64,000 nucleotides of DNA from Svornostia abyssi (GCA_024666565.1 CP088295.1:3100001-3164000), one strand, 5' to 3'. Numbered from the stretch's first letter, positions 1-8,893 are shown. The notes: a model not told the origin generated them from the letters alone. Numbers and translations are program-made.

Positions 1-190
1 CGGTGCCGACCGCGCCCGCGCTGCGCACCTCCGCGCCCAGCCGGGCGAGCACGAGCGCCGTGCCGCCCGCCGAGCCCGCGGCGGTCATGCGGATCTGCTC
101 GACGAGCTGCCCGCCTTGGCCCTCCGGGATCTCCTCCACGGGGCGGACGAGGACGTCCAGCACGTGCACTCCCAGCGCGATCACGCGCAT
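1..190 (-). CDS. PfkB-family sugar kinase, N-terminal fragment (cut by window edge)
   Basis: The first 63 codons of a minus-strand gene, ATG at 190, run off the left edge. The product begins MRVIALGVHVLDVLVRP and continues with GSAGGTALVLARLGAEV. This is the first beta strand and the Gly-Gly substrate-binding segment of the ribokinase/PfkB fold, whose members phosphorylate sugars or nucleosides with ATP. The substrate cannot be read from the N terminus. The start lies one base after the stop of the class II aldolase gene. A kinase plus sugar-phosphate aldolase pair suggests catabolism of a pentose or deoxysugar, possibly a 5-deoxyribose or methylthioribose salvage route; that is inference. 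Confidence 0.8.
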   Translation of the reverse strand, partial: MRVIALGVHVLDVLVRPVEEIPEGQGGQLVEQIRMTAAGSAGGTALVLARLGAEVRSAGAVGT

Positions 191-191
191 C

Positions 192-845
192 TCAGTCCTC
201 CTCGGCGGGGCGGGTGGCCCCGTAGCCGGTCGTGGTCACCTGGGCGACGACGGCTTGGACGGCGGCGTCGTCGAGCACGCGCGGCGTGCCCAGCTGGGCC
301 GCGCGCCAGTAGACCGTGCAGGCCCACTCGAGCAGCTCGGTGGCGCGGAGCGCCGTGGCCATATCGGGTCCGTGGGTGACGGCGCCGTGGTTGCCCATGA
401 GCGCGGCGAGGCGCCCCTCCAGCGCCTCGAGGACGCCGGCGGCGAGCTCGGCGGTACCGAACGTCGCGTAAGGCGCCACGCGCACGCTGCCGCCCAGGCC
501 GAGCATCTCGTAGTGCACCAGCGGGACCTCGTCGAGCACGCACGACAGCGCGGTCGCCATCGGCGCGTGGGTGTGCACCACGGCGCCGGACGAGAACTGG
601 CGGTAGATCCCGAGGTGCAGGCTGAGCTCCGAGGTCGGCGCCAGCGTGCCGAACCGCTGGGCGCCCTCGATGTCGACGACCGGGACGTCGGCCGCTTGCA
701 GCTCCGCCAGCACGGCTCCCGTGGGCGAGACGGCGACGAGGTCGTCGCAGCGCGCGCTGACGTTCCCGTTCGTCGCCGAGACGAGCCCGGCGGCAGCCAG
801 ATGCCGGGCTGTGGACGCCACCAGTTCGCGTTCTCGCTCCAGCAC
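192..845 (-). CDS. Class II aldolase (L-fuculose-phosphate aldolase family)
   Basis: A 217-residue cytoplasmic zinc aldolase that should cleave a ketose 1-phosphate to dihydroxyacetone phosphate plus an aldehyde. The family active site is complete and in register: Glu73 (PTSELSLH), His91 and His93 (VVHTHAPM) and His153 (MGNHGAV), closely matching the E-H-H-H set of FucA. I chose GTG at 845. The longer open frame upstream is a shadow of the flippase gene. A CTG overlapping the flippase stop is an alternative. The gene lies 23 bases after the flippase gene and one base before the kinase fragment, at the distal end of a minus-strand operon. Fuculose-, rhamnulose- and deoxyribulose-phosphate aldolases all share this fold, so the substrate is unknown. 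Confidence 0.87.
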   Translation of the reverse strand: MLERERELVASTARHLAAAGLVSATNGNVSARCDDLVAVSPTGAVLAELQAADVPVVDIEGAQRFGTLAPTSELSLHLGIYRQFSSGAVVHTHAPMATALSCVLDEVPLVHYEMLGLGGSVRVAPYATFGTAELAAGVLEALEGRLAALMGNHGAVTHGPDMATALRATELLEWACTVYWRAAQLGTPRVLDDAAVQAVVAQVTTTGYGATRPAEED

Positions 846-868
846 GGTCGTCGAGTGTACGGAAACGT

Positions 869-2173
869 TCAGTCGGCCGCCGTGGCGGCGGCCTCGGGGG
901 CCGGCGCCATGCGATAGACGGCGGTGAGCAGGGCGCACAGCAGCGCTGCGGCGAGCGCGTATCCGAGTTCGGCGCGCAGGACCTCGTCGTCGACGATCGG
1001 GGCGAACATCCAGCCGACGAACGCCACGCCGACGACCGCCCACCCCACGGCCGCCGCCCGCGCGTGTCCCCGGGCGAGCGCCGCCTGGTTCAGCGTGCCT
1101 GCGGCGAGGTGGAGGCCCATGCCGATCGCGACGATGCCGAGGCCCACACGGCTCCAGTCGTAGTTCAGGTCGAAGAGGAGGTCCATCACCCACGGGCCGA
1201 TCGCGAACAGGCCGACGGCGCAGGCCGCGGCGAACGCGGCGATGGCGAGCACGGTGACGCGGATCGCCTTGGAGAACTCGCCGCCGTCCTCGGTCGCGTT
1301 CAGGCCGGCGAGGTGGGGCAGCAGCGAACCCTGGATCGCCTGGAAGAGCTGCAGCGGCGCGCGGGCGATGAGCAGGATGCTGAACACGATGCCCGCCAGC
1401 GCGGCGTCGTCGCTCGTGATGTCGACGGTGATGACCGCGCCGTTGATGAGCGTCTGCTCGGCGAGCATCACGACCATGACGGCCGCGGCGAAGCCCGCGC
1501 CATGGCGCAGCGAGAGCCCGCCTTCGGCCTCCTGGACCTCACCCTGCGACGGCGGCGGGTCGCTGCGGCTGAACGCCAGCGGGACGACGACGAGCGACAC
1601 GCACGGCGCCGCGAGCATGCCCAGCGCGACCGCGGTCTGCCCGGACGCGAAGCCCAGGACCACGGCGAGCGCGAAGAGGACGCGCGTGGTCGCCTCCAGG
1701 AACACGAGCGCGCCGTACAGCTCGAAGCGCTGGTGCCCGGCCAGCCAGCCGCGGGCGAAATAACTGGCCGCGTACGCCAGGACCGCGGCCACGAGGATCC
1801 AGTACAGCGTCTCCGACCCGTCGAGCAGGTCGTCCTGGATCGGCCCGCGCAGCGCGAGCGCCGCGACGAGGAACAGGACCGCGAACGCCGTCTGGATGAG
1901 CATCGGCTCGCGCAGCGGATGCGAGCCATGGCCCAGCGCGCGCCGCTCGGCGATCGTGCGCGAGAGCAGCTGCTCGATCGGCCGGTACAGGACCGTGACG
2001 ACCACGAACAGCACGGACCACAGCAGCGAGATCCGCGAGTACTCGTCCTCGCTGAGCCCGTGCGAGGCCAGCGAGAAGTAGGCGAACGTGACGACGCCCG
2101 TCAGCGCGATGCCGACGGAGAGGATCCTCGCCCCGGCTCCGTAGCCGCGGCGAGGGGCGTCCGACTCAGCCAA
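869..2173 (-). CDS. Polysaccharide flippase-like membrane protein (MATE/Wzx type)
   Basis: About 434 residues forming ten to twelve hydrophobic segments over nearly the whole length (for example VGIALTGVVTFAYFSLA and LLWSVLFVVVTVLYRP). This is the usual look of lipid-linked oligosaccharide or polysaccharide flippases in the MOP superfamily. I prefer TTG at 2173, which overlaps the methyltransferase stop by eight bases. An in-frame ATG at 2227 would add 18 basic residues read from inside the methyltransferase gene. Its place after a GT2 glycosyltransferase and a methyltransferase in one overlapping operon supports export of a lipid-linked glycan. The family call rests on hydrophobicity pattern and context, not on a diagnostic motif. 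Confidence 0.72.
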   Translation of the reverse strand: MAESDAPRRGYGAGARILSVGIALTGVVTFAYFSLASHGLSEDEYSRISLLWSVLFVVVTVLYRPIEQLLSRTIAERRALGHGSHPLREPMLIQTAFAVLFLVAALALRGPIQDDLLDGSETLYWILVAAVLAYAASYFARGWLAGHQRFELYGALVFLEATTRVLFALAVVLGFASGQTAVALGMLAAPCVSLVVVPLAFSRSDPPPSQGEVQEAEGGLSLRHGAGFAAAVMVVMLAEQTLINGAVITVDITSDDAALAGIVFSILLIARAPLQLFQAIQGSLLPHLAGLNATEDGGEFSKAIRVTVLAIAAFAAACAVGLFAIGPWVMDLLFDLNYDWSRVGLGIVAIGMGLHLAAGTLNQAALARGHARAAAVGWAVVGVAFVGWMFAPIVDDEVLRAELGYALAAALLCALLTAVYRMAPAPEAAATAAD

Positions 2174-2795
2174 GCCGGACGAGCAGCATGGTCCACGGGA
2201 ACGGCGACCGTGCCTCGACGACCTCACCGTGCCGGCTGAGCAGCTCGATGAACGAGCGCTTGGACCAGTGGTTGAGGTGCCCCGGCGTGTTGCCGAGGTC
2301 CTTCCAGTAGGCGCCGCGCGCCATGTTCAGCATGCGCCACATCGGCTCACGCGGGACGCTGACGAGCAGATACCCGGAGGCCACGCGCGCCATCTCGGCG
2401 ACCGTGTGCTCCGGGTCGGGCACGTGCTCGAGGACCTCGATCGCCGTCGCGACGTCGAACTCGTTGTCCTCGAACGGCATGTTCTCGGCCTTCAAAATCT
2501 TGTACTCGAGGTTCGGCGCGGTGCGCTCTTCCCAGAACGACTTCAGCGTCGGGTCGTCCAGGTCGATGCCCACGACGCGCTTGTCGCCGAGCTGCTGCGC
2601 CCACTGGTGGGTGTGGTGGGCCTCGCCGCAGCCGACGTCGAGCAGTGACTGCGGGGCGGCCTTCGCGAACAGGTCCTCGAGCGCGCTCTCGAACCCGGCC
2701 TGCAGGCGCTTGGCCACCGGATTGGTCGTGTTGTACTTGTCGTACGTGTTGCCGGTGACGGTGCCTTCGGCGTCGACGGTGACGGTGGGACTCAT
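2166..2795 (-). CDS. SAM-dependent methyltransferase, class I (Methyltransf_11 type)
   Basis: 209 residues. The SAM-binding motif I is LLDVGCGEA at residues 51-59. An acidic strand end (VVGIDLDD) and a motif IV/post-I region with ATAIEVLEHVPDP follow, typical of small class I methyltransferases acting on lipids, quinones or sugars. The ATG at 2795 overlaps the stop of the GT2 gene (ATGA), so translation is probably coupled. The gene is followed by the flippase-like gene. The likely substrate is a glycan or polyprenyl-linked intermediate, inferred from the neighbours only. Confidence 0.85.
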   Translation of the reverse strand: MSPTVTVDAEGTVTGNTYDKYNTTNPVAKRLQAGFESALEDLFAKAAPQSLLDVGCGEAHHTHQWAQQLGDKRVVGIDLDDPTLKSFWEERTAPNLEYKILKAENMPFEDNEFDVATAIEVLEHVPDPEHTVAEMARVASGYLLVSVPREPMWRMLNMARGAYWKDLGNTPGHLNHWSKRSFIELLSRHGEVVEARSPFPWTMLLVRLG

Positions 2796-3850
2796 AGCTT
2801 GATGGCCTCGCGCTCCTCGGTCTTGCCCGTCGCGCCGCCGGCCTCCGCGCCGGTCGTGCGGGCATGGCCGGTGGGGTGGGCGCCGGGCTCGTAGTGCGAC
2901 GGCTGCACGCCGAGCTGGAGCTCGACGCGCCGCACGCGCTCGAAGATGCGCTGGATCATCGTGCGCTGGCCCGCGAGCAGGTCGCCCAGGATGCCGATCG
3001 CGCCGAGCACCACGGCGGCGTTGAACAGGACCGCGCCGAAGATGAGCGACTGCACGTGGCCGGCGCCGTCGCCCTGCGCGTAGAAGTAGAAGAACCGGGC
3101 CCACACGATGAATGCCGCGACCCCGATGAGGGAGGCGAGGGTCATGAAGACCTTCAGCGGCTCGTACTGCGTGTAGATCCGGAAGATGGAGACGCTGTTG
3201 CGCCGGACGTACGCCCACATGGACGGGAACAGCCGCGACTCGCGCAGCTTGTCGTTCGTCCGGACCGGGACGTGATCGGTGGCGACGAGCAGCTTGCCCG
3301 CCTGGATGATCGTCTCCAGCGTGTAGGTGAACTTCGAGACGACCGCCATCTGGATCGCGGCCTCGCGGTTGTAGGCGCGGAAGCCGGAGGTCGTATCCGG
3401 GACCTCGGTGTTCGACGCCTGGCGCACGACCCACGACCCGAGCCGCTGGAGCATCTTCTTCAGCGGCGAGAAGTGCTCGATCTCCATGATCTGGCGGTCG
3501 CCGACGACCATGTCGGCGTTCCCGTCGACGATGGGCTGGACGAGCGCCGGGATGTACGAGGCGTCGTACTGATTGTCGGCGTCGGTGTTGACGATGACGT
3601 CGGCGCCCAGCTTCAGGCACGCGTCGAGACCGGCCTGGAAGCCGGCGGCTAGGCCCTTGTTGTTCGTGAGGCGCACGATGTGGTCGACGCCGTTGGCACG
3701 GGCGACCTCGACGGTCCGGTCGACGGAACCGTCGTCAATGACGAGCCACTCGACCGTGTCGAAGCCCGCGACTTCCCGAGGAAGGTCGGCGAGCGTCACC
3801 GGAAGTGTGGTCTCCTCGTTGAAGCAGGGGATCTGGATGATGAGCTTCAT
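2792..3850 (-). CDS. Family 2 glycosyltransferase with C-terminal membrane anchor (dolichyl-phosphate sugar synthase-like)
   Basis: 352 residues. It begins MKLIIQIPCFNEETTLP, the classic GT2 start, with VIDDGSVDRT near residue 38 and the metal-binding DAD at 90-92 (VNTDADNQYD). A region carrying SGFRAYNREA follows, then two hydrophobic segments around residues 245-300. The layout resembles polyprenyl-phosphate sugar synthases, which make the lipid-linked sugar used by GT-C transferases. Two GT-C genes start just across the divergent promoter at 3851-3882. It is the first gene of the minus-strand operon that runs to the left edge. Confidence 0.88.
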   Translation of the reverse strand: MKLIIQIPCFNEETTLPVTLADLPREVAGFDTVEWLVIDDGSVDRTVEVARANGVDHIVRLTNNKGLAAGFQAGLDACLKLGADVIVNTDADNQYDASYIPALVQPIVDGNADMVVGDRQIMEIEHFSPLKKMLQRLGSWVVRQASNTEVPDTTSGFRAYNREAAIQMAVVSKFTYTLETIIQAGKLLVATDHVPVRTNDKLRESRLFPSMWAYVRRNSVSIFRIYTQYEPLKVFMTLASLIGVAAFIVWARFFYFYAQGDGAGHVQSLIFGAVLFNAAVVLGAIGILGDLLAGQRTMIQRIFERVRRVELQLGVQPSHYEPGAHPTGHARTTGAEAGGATGKTEEREAIKL

Positions 3851-3866
3851 AGAAGAAGAGGGGCTG

Positions 3867-3874
3867 TAATCCTA
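3867..3874. promoter_or_regulatory. Divergent promoter with overlapping -10 elements
   Basis: The 32 bases between the GT2 gene (minus, ATG 3850) and the GT-C gene (plus, ATG 3883) contain GTAATCCTAC. Read on the plus strand it gives TAATCC, ten bases before ATG 3883. Read on the minus strand it gives TAGGAT, with an 18-base leader before the minus ATG. Neither start has a good Shine-Dalgarno. The plus element lacks the usual final T, so this is the weakest of the overlapping pairs in the window. Confidence 0.4.
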
Positions 3875-3882
3875 CTGGCGCG

Positions 3883-5376
3883 ATGTCGGGCGTGACGCTC
3901 TCCCCGACCCAGACCGGGTCAGATGCCCCCGCCGAGCCGCCCCCGCGCCTCGGTCGTGTGCCCCTGCGCGCCCTCGAGTGGGCCGGAATCGCGGTGCTCG
4001 TGCTCATCGCGATCGTGGGGTTCTTCGTCTATCCGACGTGGCCGAACTACGACTCGATCTACTCGCTCGTCTGGGGCCGGGAGCTGCTCGACGGGACGAA
4101 CATGTCCTTCGAGGCGTACCGGGCGCCGACCGAGCATCCGCTCTCGATCGCGGTCGGGGCGATCCTCGCGCTCTTCGGTGAGGGCGGCGACCGGATCTGG
4201 ACGGCGGTCTGCCTGGCGAGCTTCGTCTGGCTCGTCGCCGGGCTCTACACGCTGGGCAAGGAGATCTTCACGCCGCTGGTGGGCCTCGTCGCCGCGCTGC
4301 TGATCCTCACGCGCTTCGACTTCCCGTTCTACGCGGTCCGCGGCTACATCGACCCCGCGTACCTCGCCCTCGTCATCTGGGCGGCCGTGCTCGAGGTGCG
4401 CAAGCCCCGCCGCGGGATCCCGGTGCTCGCGCTGCTCGTCCTCGCCGGCCTGCTGCGCCCCGAGGCGTGGCTGCTCGGCGGCCTGTATTGGCTCTATCTG
4501 CTGCCCAAGGCGACGTGGCGCCTGCGGATCATCGGCGCGGTGCTCGTGTGGACCGCGCCCTTCATCTGGGCGCTCACGGACTTCCTCGTCACCGGCGACC
4601 CGCTGTACTCGCACACCCACACCAGCGGTCTGTCCGAGGAGCTCGGGCGCAACAAGGGGATCGGCGCGGTCCCGGAGGCGACGTGGAACTACCTCGGCAA
4701 GCTCGCCAAGTTCCCCGTGGTGCTGGGCGCGATGGCCGGCGCGGCGGCGGCGGTCGTCCTGTTCCCGACGCGGCTGAAGCTGCCGGTCGCGCTGCTCGCG
4801 GCCGGCATCGGCACGTTCGCGCTGGTCGGGCTCGGCGGCCTGTCGGTCATCGACCGCTACCTGCTCGTCCCGTCCCTCATGCTCATGCTGCTCGCGGCGG
4901 TCGCCATCGCCGGCTGGACGATGCTCGTGCCCGGCACGTGGCTGCGGCGCGGCTGGATCGCGGGGTCCGTGCTCCTCGTCCTCTTCGGGATCGCGTTCAC
5001 CGCGTCCCGGGTCAACGTGAACCGGCTGGAGAACGAGCTGCTGTTCCGCGGCGATTCCCGCACCGCGCTGCGCGAGGTGCTGAACGATCCGGCGGTCCGG
5101 CGGGGGCTGGAGTGCGGGCCGGTGTTCGTCCCGAACCACAAGCTCGTGCCCGACGTCCGCTGGGATCTCGACCTGCCCGTCGACCAGGTCATCGCGCGGA
5201 CCGACCCGGACGCGCCGCCGCCCGAGCGGGGCGTCGCGATCCTCATCCATGGACGCTCGGCGATCTTCAACCAGCTGCTCGTCAACCGCCGCGACCGGCC
5301 CGGGACGAACCTGCCGCCCGACGGGTTCGAGCGCGTGGCGGTGAGTCGCTACTACGCCGCCTATGTCGGCTGCTGA
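3883..5376 (+). CDS. GT-C fold membrane glycosyltransferase-like protein
   Basis: 497 residues with about ten hydrophobic segments. After the first membrane helix comes a periplasmic-loop motif PNYDSIYSLVWGRELLDG followed by YRAPTEHPL. An acidic residue soon after the first helix, then an aromatic/proline-rich loop, is characteristic of polyprenyl-phosphate-sugar-dependent GT-C enzymes. A soluble domain of about 100 residues, with ECGPVFVPNHKLVPDVRWD, ends the protein. The gene overlaps the next GT-C gene by 14 bases, so the two are co-transcribed. Donor and acceptor are unknown. Protein mannosylation or glycan extension outside the membrane is plausible. Confidence 0.7.
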   Translation: MSGVTLSPTQTGSDAPAEPPPRLGRVPLRALEWAGIAVLVLIAIVGFFVYPTWPNYDSIYSLVWGRELLDGTNMSFEAYRAPTEHPLSIAVGAILALFGEGGDRIWTAVCLASFVWLVAGLYTLGKEIFTPLVGLVAALLILTRFDFPFYAVRGYIDPAYLALVIWAAVLEVRKPRRGIPVLALLVLAGLLRPEAWLLGGLYWLYLLPKATWRLRIIGAVLVWTAPFIWALTDFLVTGDPLYSHTHTSGLSEELGRNKGIGAVPEATWNYLGKLAKFPVVLGAMAGAAAAVVLFPTRLKLPVALLAAGIGTFALVGLGGLSVIDRYLLVPSLMLMLLAAVAIAGWTMLVPGTWLRRGWIAGSVLLVLFGIAFTASRVNVNRLENELLFRGDSRTALREVLNDPAVRRGLECGPVFVPNHKLVPDVRWDLDLPVDQVIARTDPDAPPPERGVAILIHGRSAIFNQLLVNRRDRPGTNLPPDGFERVAVSRYYAAYVGC

Positions 5377-7135
5377 GACGGCGCCGCGCCCGCGCACGCC
5401 GACCCCGCCGACGCGCTGGTTCGTCCGCCACTGGTTCGCGTTCGCGGTCGGCGCCCTGCTGGTGGGAGCGTTCGTCCTGCGCGTCTGGGGCGTCGATCAC
5501 GGGATGCCGTGGGCGTACAACGCCGATGAGAACGGGCACTTCGTGCCGCGCGCGATCGGGATGTTCGGGCATGACCTGAACCCCCGGTACTTCGTCAACC
5601 CGCCCGGCTTCACGTACGTCCTGCACATGGTGTTCGCCGTGTGGTTCGGGGGCCGCGAAGGGGTCTCCGACGCGTTCTCCAGCGACCCGACGCCCGTGTG
5701 GGTCGCGGCCCGGGTGACGACCGCGGTGCTCAGCACGATGGCGGTCGGCCTCCTCGTCTGGGCGGGGAACCGGCTCTTCGGCCGCGCCGCCGGACTCCTC
5801 GCCGGCGCGCTGCTCGCCGTCGCGTTCCTGCCCGTCTTCTACAGCCACCAGGCGCTCAACGACGCGCCCACGCTGGCGCCGGTCTGCCTGGCGCTCGCGG
5901 GGGCGGCGGGGATCCTGCGACAGCGCACCCCGTCCGTCCGGCGCGACTGGCTCATCGCCGGTGCCGGGCTCGGGCTGGCCTGCGCGACGAAGTACACCGG
6001 CGGGATCGTGCTCCTTGCGATCCTCGCCGCCGCGGCCGCGGCGGCGCAGCGCGACCGCCCCGCCGCGCTGCGCGGGCTCGCGCTCGCGGCCGCGGCCGCG
6101 GTCGCCGCGTTCCTCGTCGCCAACCCGTACGCCTTGCTGGACGCGTCGGCGTTCGTCGACGGAGTCACCCACCAGTCCGACGCCTCCGCCGACGCCGCCG
6201 GCAAGCTCGGGCTCACCCAGGAGAACGGCTGGCTGCACTACGCATGGGCGTTGACCTGGGGCTTCGGCTGGCTGCCGCTCGCGGCCGCCGGGCTCGGCGC
6301 GATCGTCCTGGCGCGGCGCGACCGCTGGGTGCTGGCGCTGCTGCTCCCCGGCCCGCTGCTGTTCATCGCCTTCATGGGCGCCCAGGAGCGGTTCTTCGGT
6401 CGCTGGCTCATGCCGATCCTGCCGTTCCTCTGCCTGCTCGCGGCCGTGGGCGTGGCGTGGCTCGCCGCGAGGCTCGCGCAGCGGCGGGCCGGCCTGCGCT
6501 GGGTCATCGCGGGCGGTGTCGCGGGAGCCGTGTTGCTCCAGGGCGTCGTGACGTCGGTGCACGTCGACCGGGTCCTGGCCCGCGAGGACACGCGAAACCA
6601 GGCGCGGGACTGGCTGTCGCGCACGGTGCCGGCGGGACGCAAGCTCGTCGTCGAGCCGTTCCTGCCCGGGGCGTGGGCCCAGGACATCGGACTGCCGTCC
6701 AGGCAGACGAGCACCGGTGATCGCTGGCTGAAGTGGCCCACGAGCCGGTCGCCGTTCGACCCCGACACCGGGGAACGGGTGCCGGGCGGGGCGATCGTCA
6801 ACGTGGAGGACTACGTCAAGACGCTGCGCCCCGAGCTCATCGACGAGTACCGCCGCGGCCAGTTCTGCTGGGTCATCGTCGGTTCCCACCAGCAGGGTCG
6901 CGCGCTGGCCGAGCCCGACCAGGTTCCGGACGCCATCGCGTACTACGAGCGCCTGGAGCGCGAGGCGCGCCTCGCCGCGCGCTTCCGGCCGTACGACCGC
7001 GACGCGAAGCCCGTTCCGTTCAACTTCGACTGGAGCTTCGTCTACTACCCGCTGCGCTACGCGCGGCCCGGGCCGGAGATCCTGATCTACCGGCTGCGGG
7101 GCGCTCCGTGCGGGCCGCCCGTCGAGGTGGGGTGA
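5363..7135 (+). CDS. GT39/ArnT-like membrane glycosyltransferase
   Basis: 590 residues. The first membrane helix (about 25-43) is followed by YNADENGHF, placing the Asp-Glu pair at 55-56, where protein O-mannosyltransferase and ArnT-type GT39 enzymes carry their catalytic acid. PRYFVNPPGFTYVLH follows, matching the family loop. Eight to ten further hydrophobic segments lie between residues 100 and 430. The C-terminal 150 residues are soluble and probably extracytoplasmic. It should transfer a sugar from a polyprenyl phosphate carrier to an exported protein or lipid. The start overlaps the previous GT-C gene by 14 bases. Confidence 0.8.
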   Translation: MSAAETAPRPRTPTPPTRWFVRHWFAFAVGALLVGAFVLRVWGVDHGMPWAYNADENGHFVPRAIGMFGHDLNPRYFVNPPGFTYVLHMVFAVWFGGREGVSDAFSSDPTPVWVAARVTTAVLSTMAVGLLVWAGNRLFGRAAGLLAGALLAVAFLPVFYSHQALNDAPTLAPVCLALAGAAGILRQRTPSVRRDWLIAGAGLGLACATKYTGGIVLLAILAAAAAAAQRDRPAALRGLALAAAAAVAAFLVANPYALLDASAFVDGVTHQSDASADAAGKLGLTQENGWLHYAWALTWGFGWLPLAAAGLGAIVLARRDRWVLALLLPGPLLFIAFMGAQERFFGRWLMPILPFLCLLAAVGVAWLAARLAQRRAGLRWVIAGGVAGAVLLQGVVTSVHVDRVLAREDTRNQARDWLSRTVPAGRKLVVEPFLPGAWAQDIGLPSRQTSTGDRWLKWPTSRSPFDPDTGERVPGGAIVNVEDYVKTLRPELIDEYRRGQFCWVIVGSHQQGRALAEPDQVPDAIAYYERLEREARLAARFRPYDRDAKPVPFNFDWSFVYYPLRYARPGPEILIYRLRGAPCGPPVEVG

Positions 7136-7143
7136 CGGACACC

Positions 7144-7149
7144 TACACT
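7144..7149 (+). promoter_or_regulatory. Predicted -10 of ribD (TACACT), near-leaderless
   Basis: TACACT ends nine bases before the ribD ATG, with no Shine-Dalgarno between them. No FMN (RFN) riboswitch can fit in the 23-base gap, so the riboflavin operon has no visible FMN control here. Confidence 0.5.
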
Positions 7150-7158
7150 GGCGAGAGC

Positions 7159-8298
7159 ATGGCCCTGCAGACCGAGACCGACCGCCGGCACCTCGAACGC
7201 GCCGTCGAACTGGCGCGTAACGGCAAGGGCCGGGTGCATCCGAACCCGGTCGTCGGCGCCGTCATCGTGAAGGACGGCGAGGTCGTCGGCGAGGGCTGGC
7301 ACGCCGAGTACGGAGGCCCGCACGCCGAGGTCAACGCGATCGCCGACGCCGGCGACATGGACCTCGCCGGCGCGACGATGTACGTGTCGCTCGAGCCGTG
7401 CTGCCACGAGGGGAAGACCCCGCCGTGCACCGACGCGATCACCGCGGCGGGGATCGGCCGCGTCGTCGTCGCCAGCGACGATCCCTCCGAGAAGGCCAGC
7501 GGGCGCGGGCTCGGGATCCTCCGCGACGAGGGCATCGAGATCGAGGTCGCCGACGCCGCCAGTCCGCTCGCGCAGCAGGCCCGTCAGCTCAATCAGGCGT
7601 TTCGCAAGCACGCGAAGACCGGTCGGCCGTGGGTCCTGTTCAAGTCCGCGATGACGCTAGACGGCAAGGTCGCGACGCGCACCGGCGACTCGCAGTGGAT
7701 CTCCGGCGAATCAAGCCGGGTGCGAGTGCACCAGTGGCGGGCGAGCGTCGACGCCGTCGCCGTGGGCATCGGCACCGCGCTGCACGACGATCCGCAGCTC
7801 ACCGCCCGCCACCTGCAGGGGGGCGATCCGTCGGTCCGGCAGCCGCGGCGCGTCGTCTTCGATTCGACGGCGCGCCTGCCCGTTGACAGCAAGCTCGTGG
7901 CGGAGAGCTCCGAGGTCCCGCTCACCGTCGTCGTCAGTCGCGCGGCGCCCCGCCGGCGGACGAACAGCCTGAGCGCCGCGGGCGTCGATGTCGTCGTCGC
8001 GCAGGGCGGCAACGAGCCCGCCCGTGTCCTGAGCGCCCTCGACCAGCTTGGCGCCCTGGGCATCAACTCGATCCTGCTGGAGGGCGGTCCGAAGCTCGCC
8101 GGCGCGTTCCTCGACGCCGGGGAGATCGACGAGATCCGCCTGTTCCTCGCGCCGATCGTGCTCGGTGGCCGGACGGCACGCGACCCGCTCGAAGGCGTCG
8201 GCGCCGAGTCGATCAGCGACGCGCTGCGGGCGCTGACCCTCGACTGCGAGCGCGTGGAGGACGACCTGCTCATCTCCGCCCGCGTCAGGGAGTGGTGA
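7159..8298 (+). CDS. ribD: Bifunctional riboflavin biosynthesis deaminase/reductase RibD
   Basis: 379 residues, full length for the family. The N-terminal deaminase has the zinc site HAE at 55-57 (YGGPHAEVNAI) and the PCxxxGKTPPC motif (EPCCHEGKTPPC) near 79-90. The C-terminal reductase starts near residue 150 (KSAMTLDGKVATRTGDSQW) and includes ILLEGGPKLAGAF. It converts the pyrimidine product of GTP cyclohydrolase II to the ribitylamino intermediate in two steps. The ATG at 7159 is the first start that does not extend into the upstream GT-C gene, and it lies just after a TACACT -10. It heads ribD-ribE-ribBA-ribH, with gaps of one base or overlaps. Confidence 0.95.
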   Translation: MALQTETDRRHLERAVELARNGKGRVHPNPVVGAVIVKDGEVVGEGWHAEYGGPHAEVNAIADAGDMDLAGATMYVSLEPCCHEGKTPPCTDAITAAGIGRVVVASDDPSEKASGRGLGILRDEGIEIEVADAASPLAQQARQLNQAFRKHAKTGRPWVLFKSAMTLDGKVATRTGDSQWISGESSRVRVHQWRASVDAVAVGIGTALHDDPQLTARHLQGGDPSVRQPRRVVFDSTARLPVDSKLVAESSEVPLTVVVSRAAPRRRTNSLSAAGVDVVVAQGGNEPARVLSALDQLGALGINSILLEGGPKLAGAFLDAGEIDEIRLFLAPIVLGGRTARDPLEGVGAESISDALRALTLDCERVEDDLLISARVREW

Positions 8299-8299
8299 C

Positions 8300-8893
8300 G
8301 TGTTCACCGGCCTCGTGGAAGACCTCGGCCGCGTGGCGGCCGTCGACGCGACCGCCGACGGCGTCCGCCTGACGCTCACGACGGCGCTCGCGCCGCAGAT
8401 CGGCCTGGGTGACAGCATCGCCGTCAACGGCGTCTGCCTCACCGCGACGACGACGACGGACGACACGTTCACCGCCGACGTCATGCACGAGTCCCTGCGC
8501 CGCTCGTCGCTCGGGGAGTTGCACGCCGGTGACCCGGTGAACCTCGAGCTCGCCCTGCGCGCCGACGCGCGACTCGGCGGCCACATCATGCAGGGCCACG
8601 TCGACGGGCTGGCGCGGGTCGCCGGCATCGAGGAGGACGGGTTCGCTCGGATCGTCACGATCGCCCCGGAGGATCCCGCGCTGCTGCGGTACGTCGTGGA
8701 GAAGGGGTCGATCGCGGTCGACGGCGTGTCGCTGACCGTCGCGCGGATCGACGACGCATCGTTCGCCGTCTCGCTCATTCCCGAGACGCTGGAACGGACG
8801 AACCTCGGGGCAGCCGCTCCCGGGCGTCCGGTCAACCTGGAGGTGGATGTCTTGGCCAAGTACGTCGAGAAGCTGACGGGAGCCGTGCGATGA
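8300..8893 (+). CDS. ribE: Riboflavin synthase alpha chain
   Basis: 197 residues forming the two tandem lumazine-binding barrels of riboflavin synthase. The N terminus MFTGLVEDLG (GTG start) is the family signature. SIAVNGVCLTAT recurs in the second half as SIAVDGVSLTVAR, the internal duplication that defines the enzyme. It dismutates two 6,7-dimethyl-8-ribityllumazine molecules into riboflavin and a pyrimidine. The gene starts one base after the ribD stop and overlaps ribBA by four bases (ATGA). Called ribE in Gram-positive nomenclature and ribC in some others. Confidence 0.95.
   Translation: MFTGLVEDLGRVAAVDATADGVRLTLTTALAPQIGLGDSIAVNGVCLTATTTTDDTFTADVMHESLRRSSLGELHAGDPVNLELALRADARLGGHIMQGHVDGLARVAGIEEDGFARIVTIAPEDPALLRYVVEKGSIAVDGVSLTVARIDDASFAVSLIPETLERTNLGAAAPGRPVNLEVDVLAKYVEKLTGAVR

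Noticed and set aside
869..2227. Start of the flippase gene at ATG 2227
   Set aside because: It would add 18 Arg/Ser-rich residues read inside the methyltransferase; TTG 2173 at the gene junction fits the operon's overlap style.
7136..7158. FMN riboswitch upstream of ribD
   Set aside because: The gap is only 23 bases and holds a -10 element.
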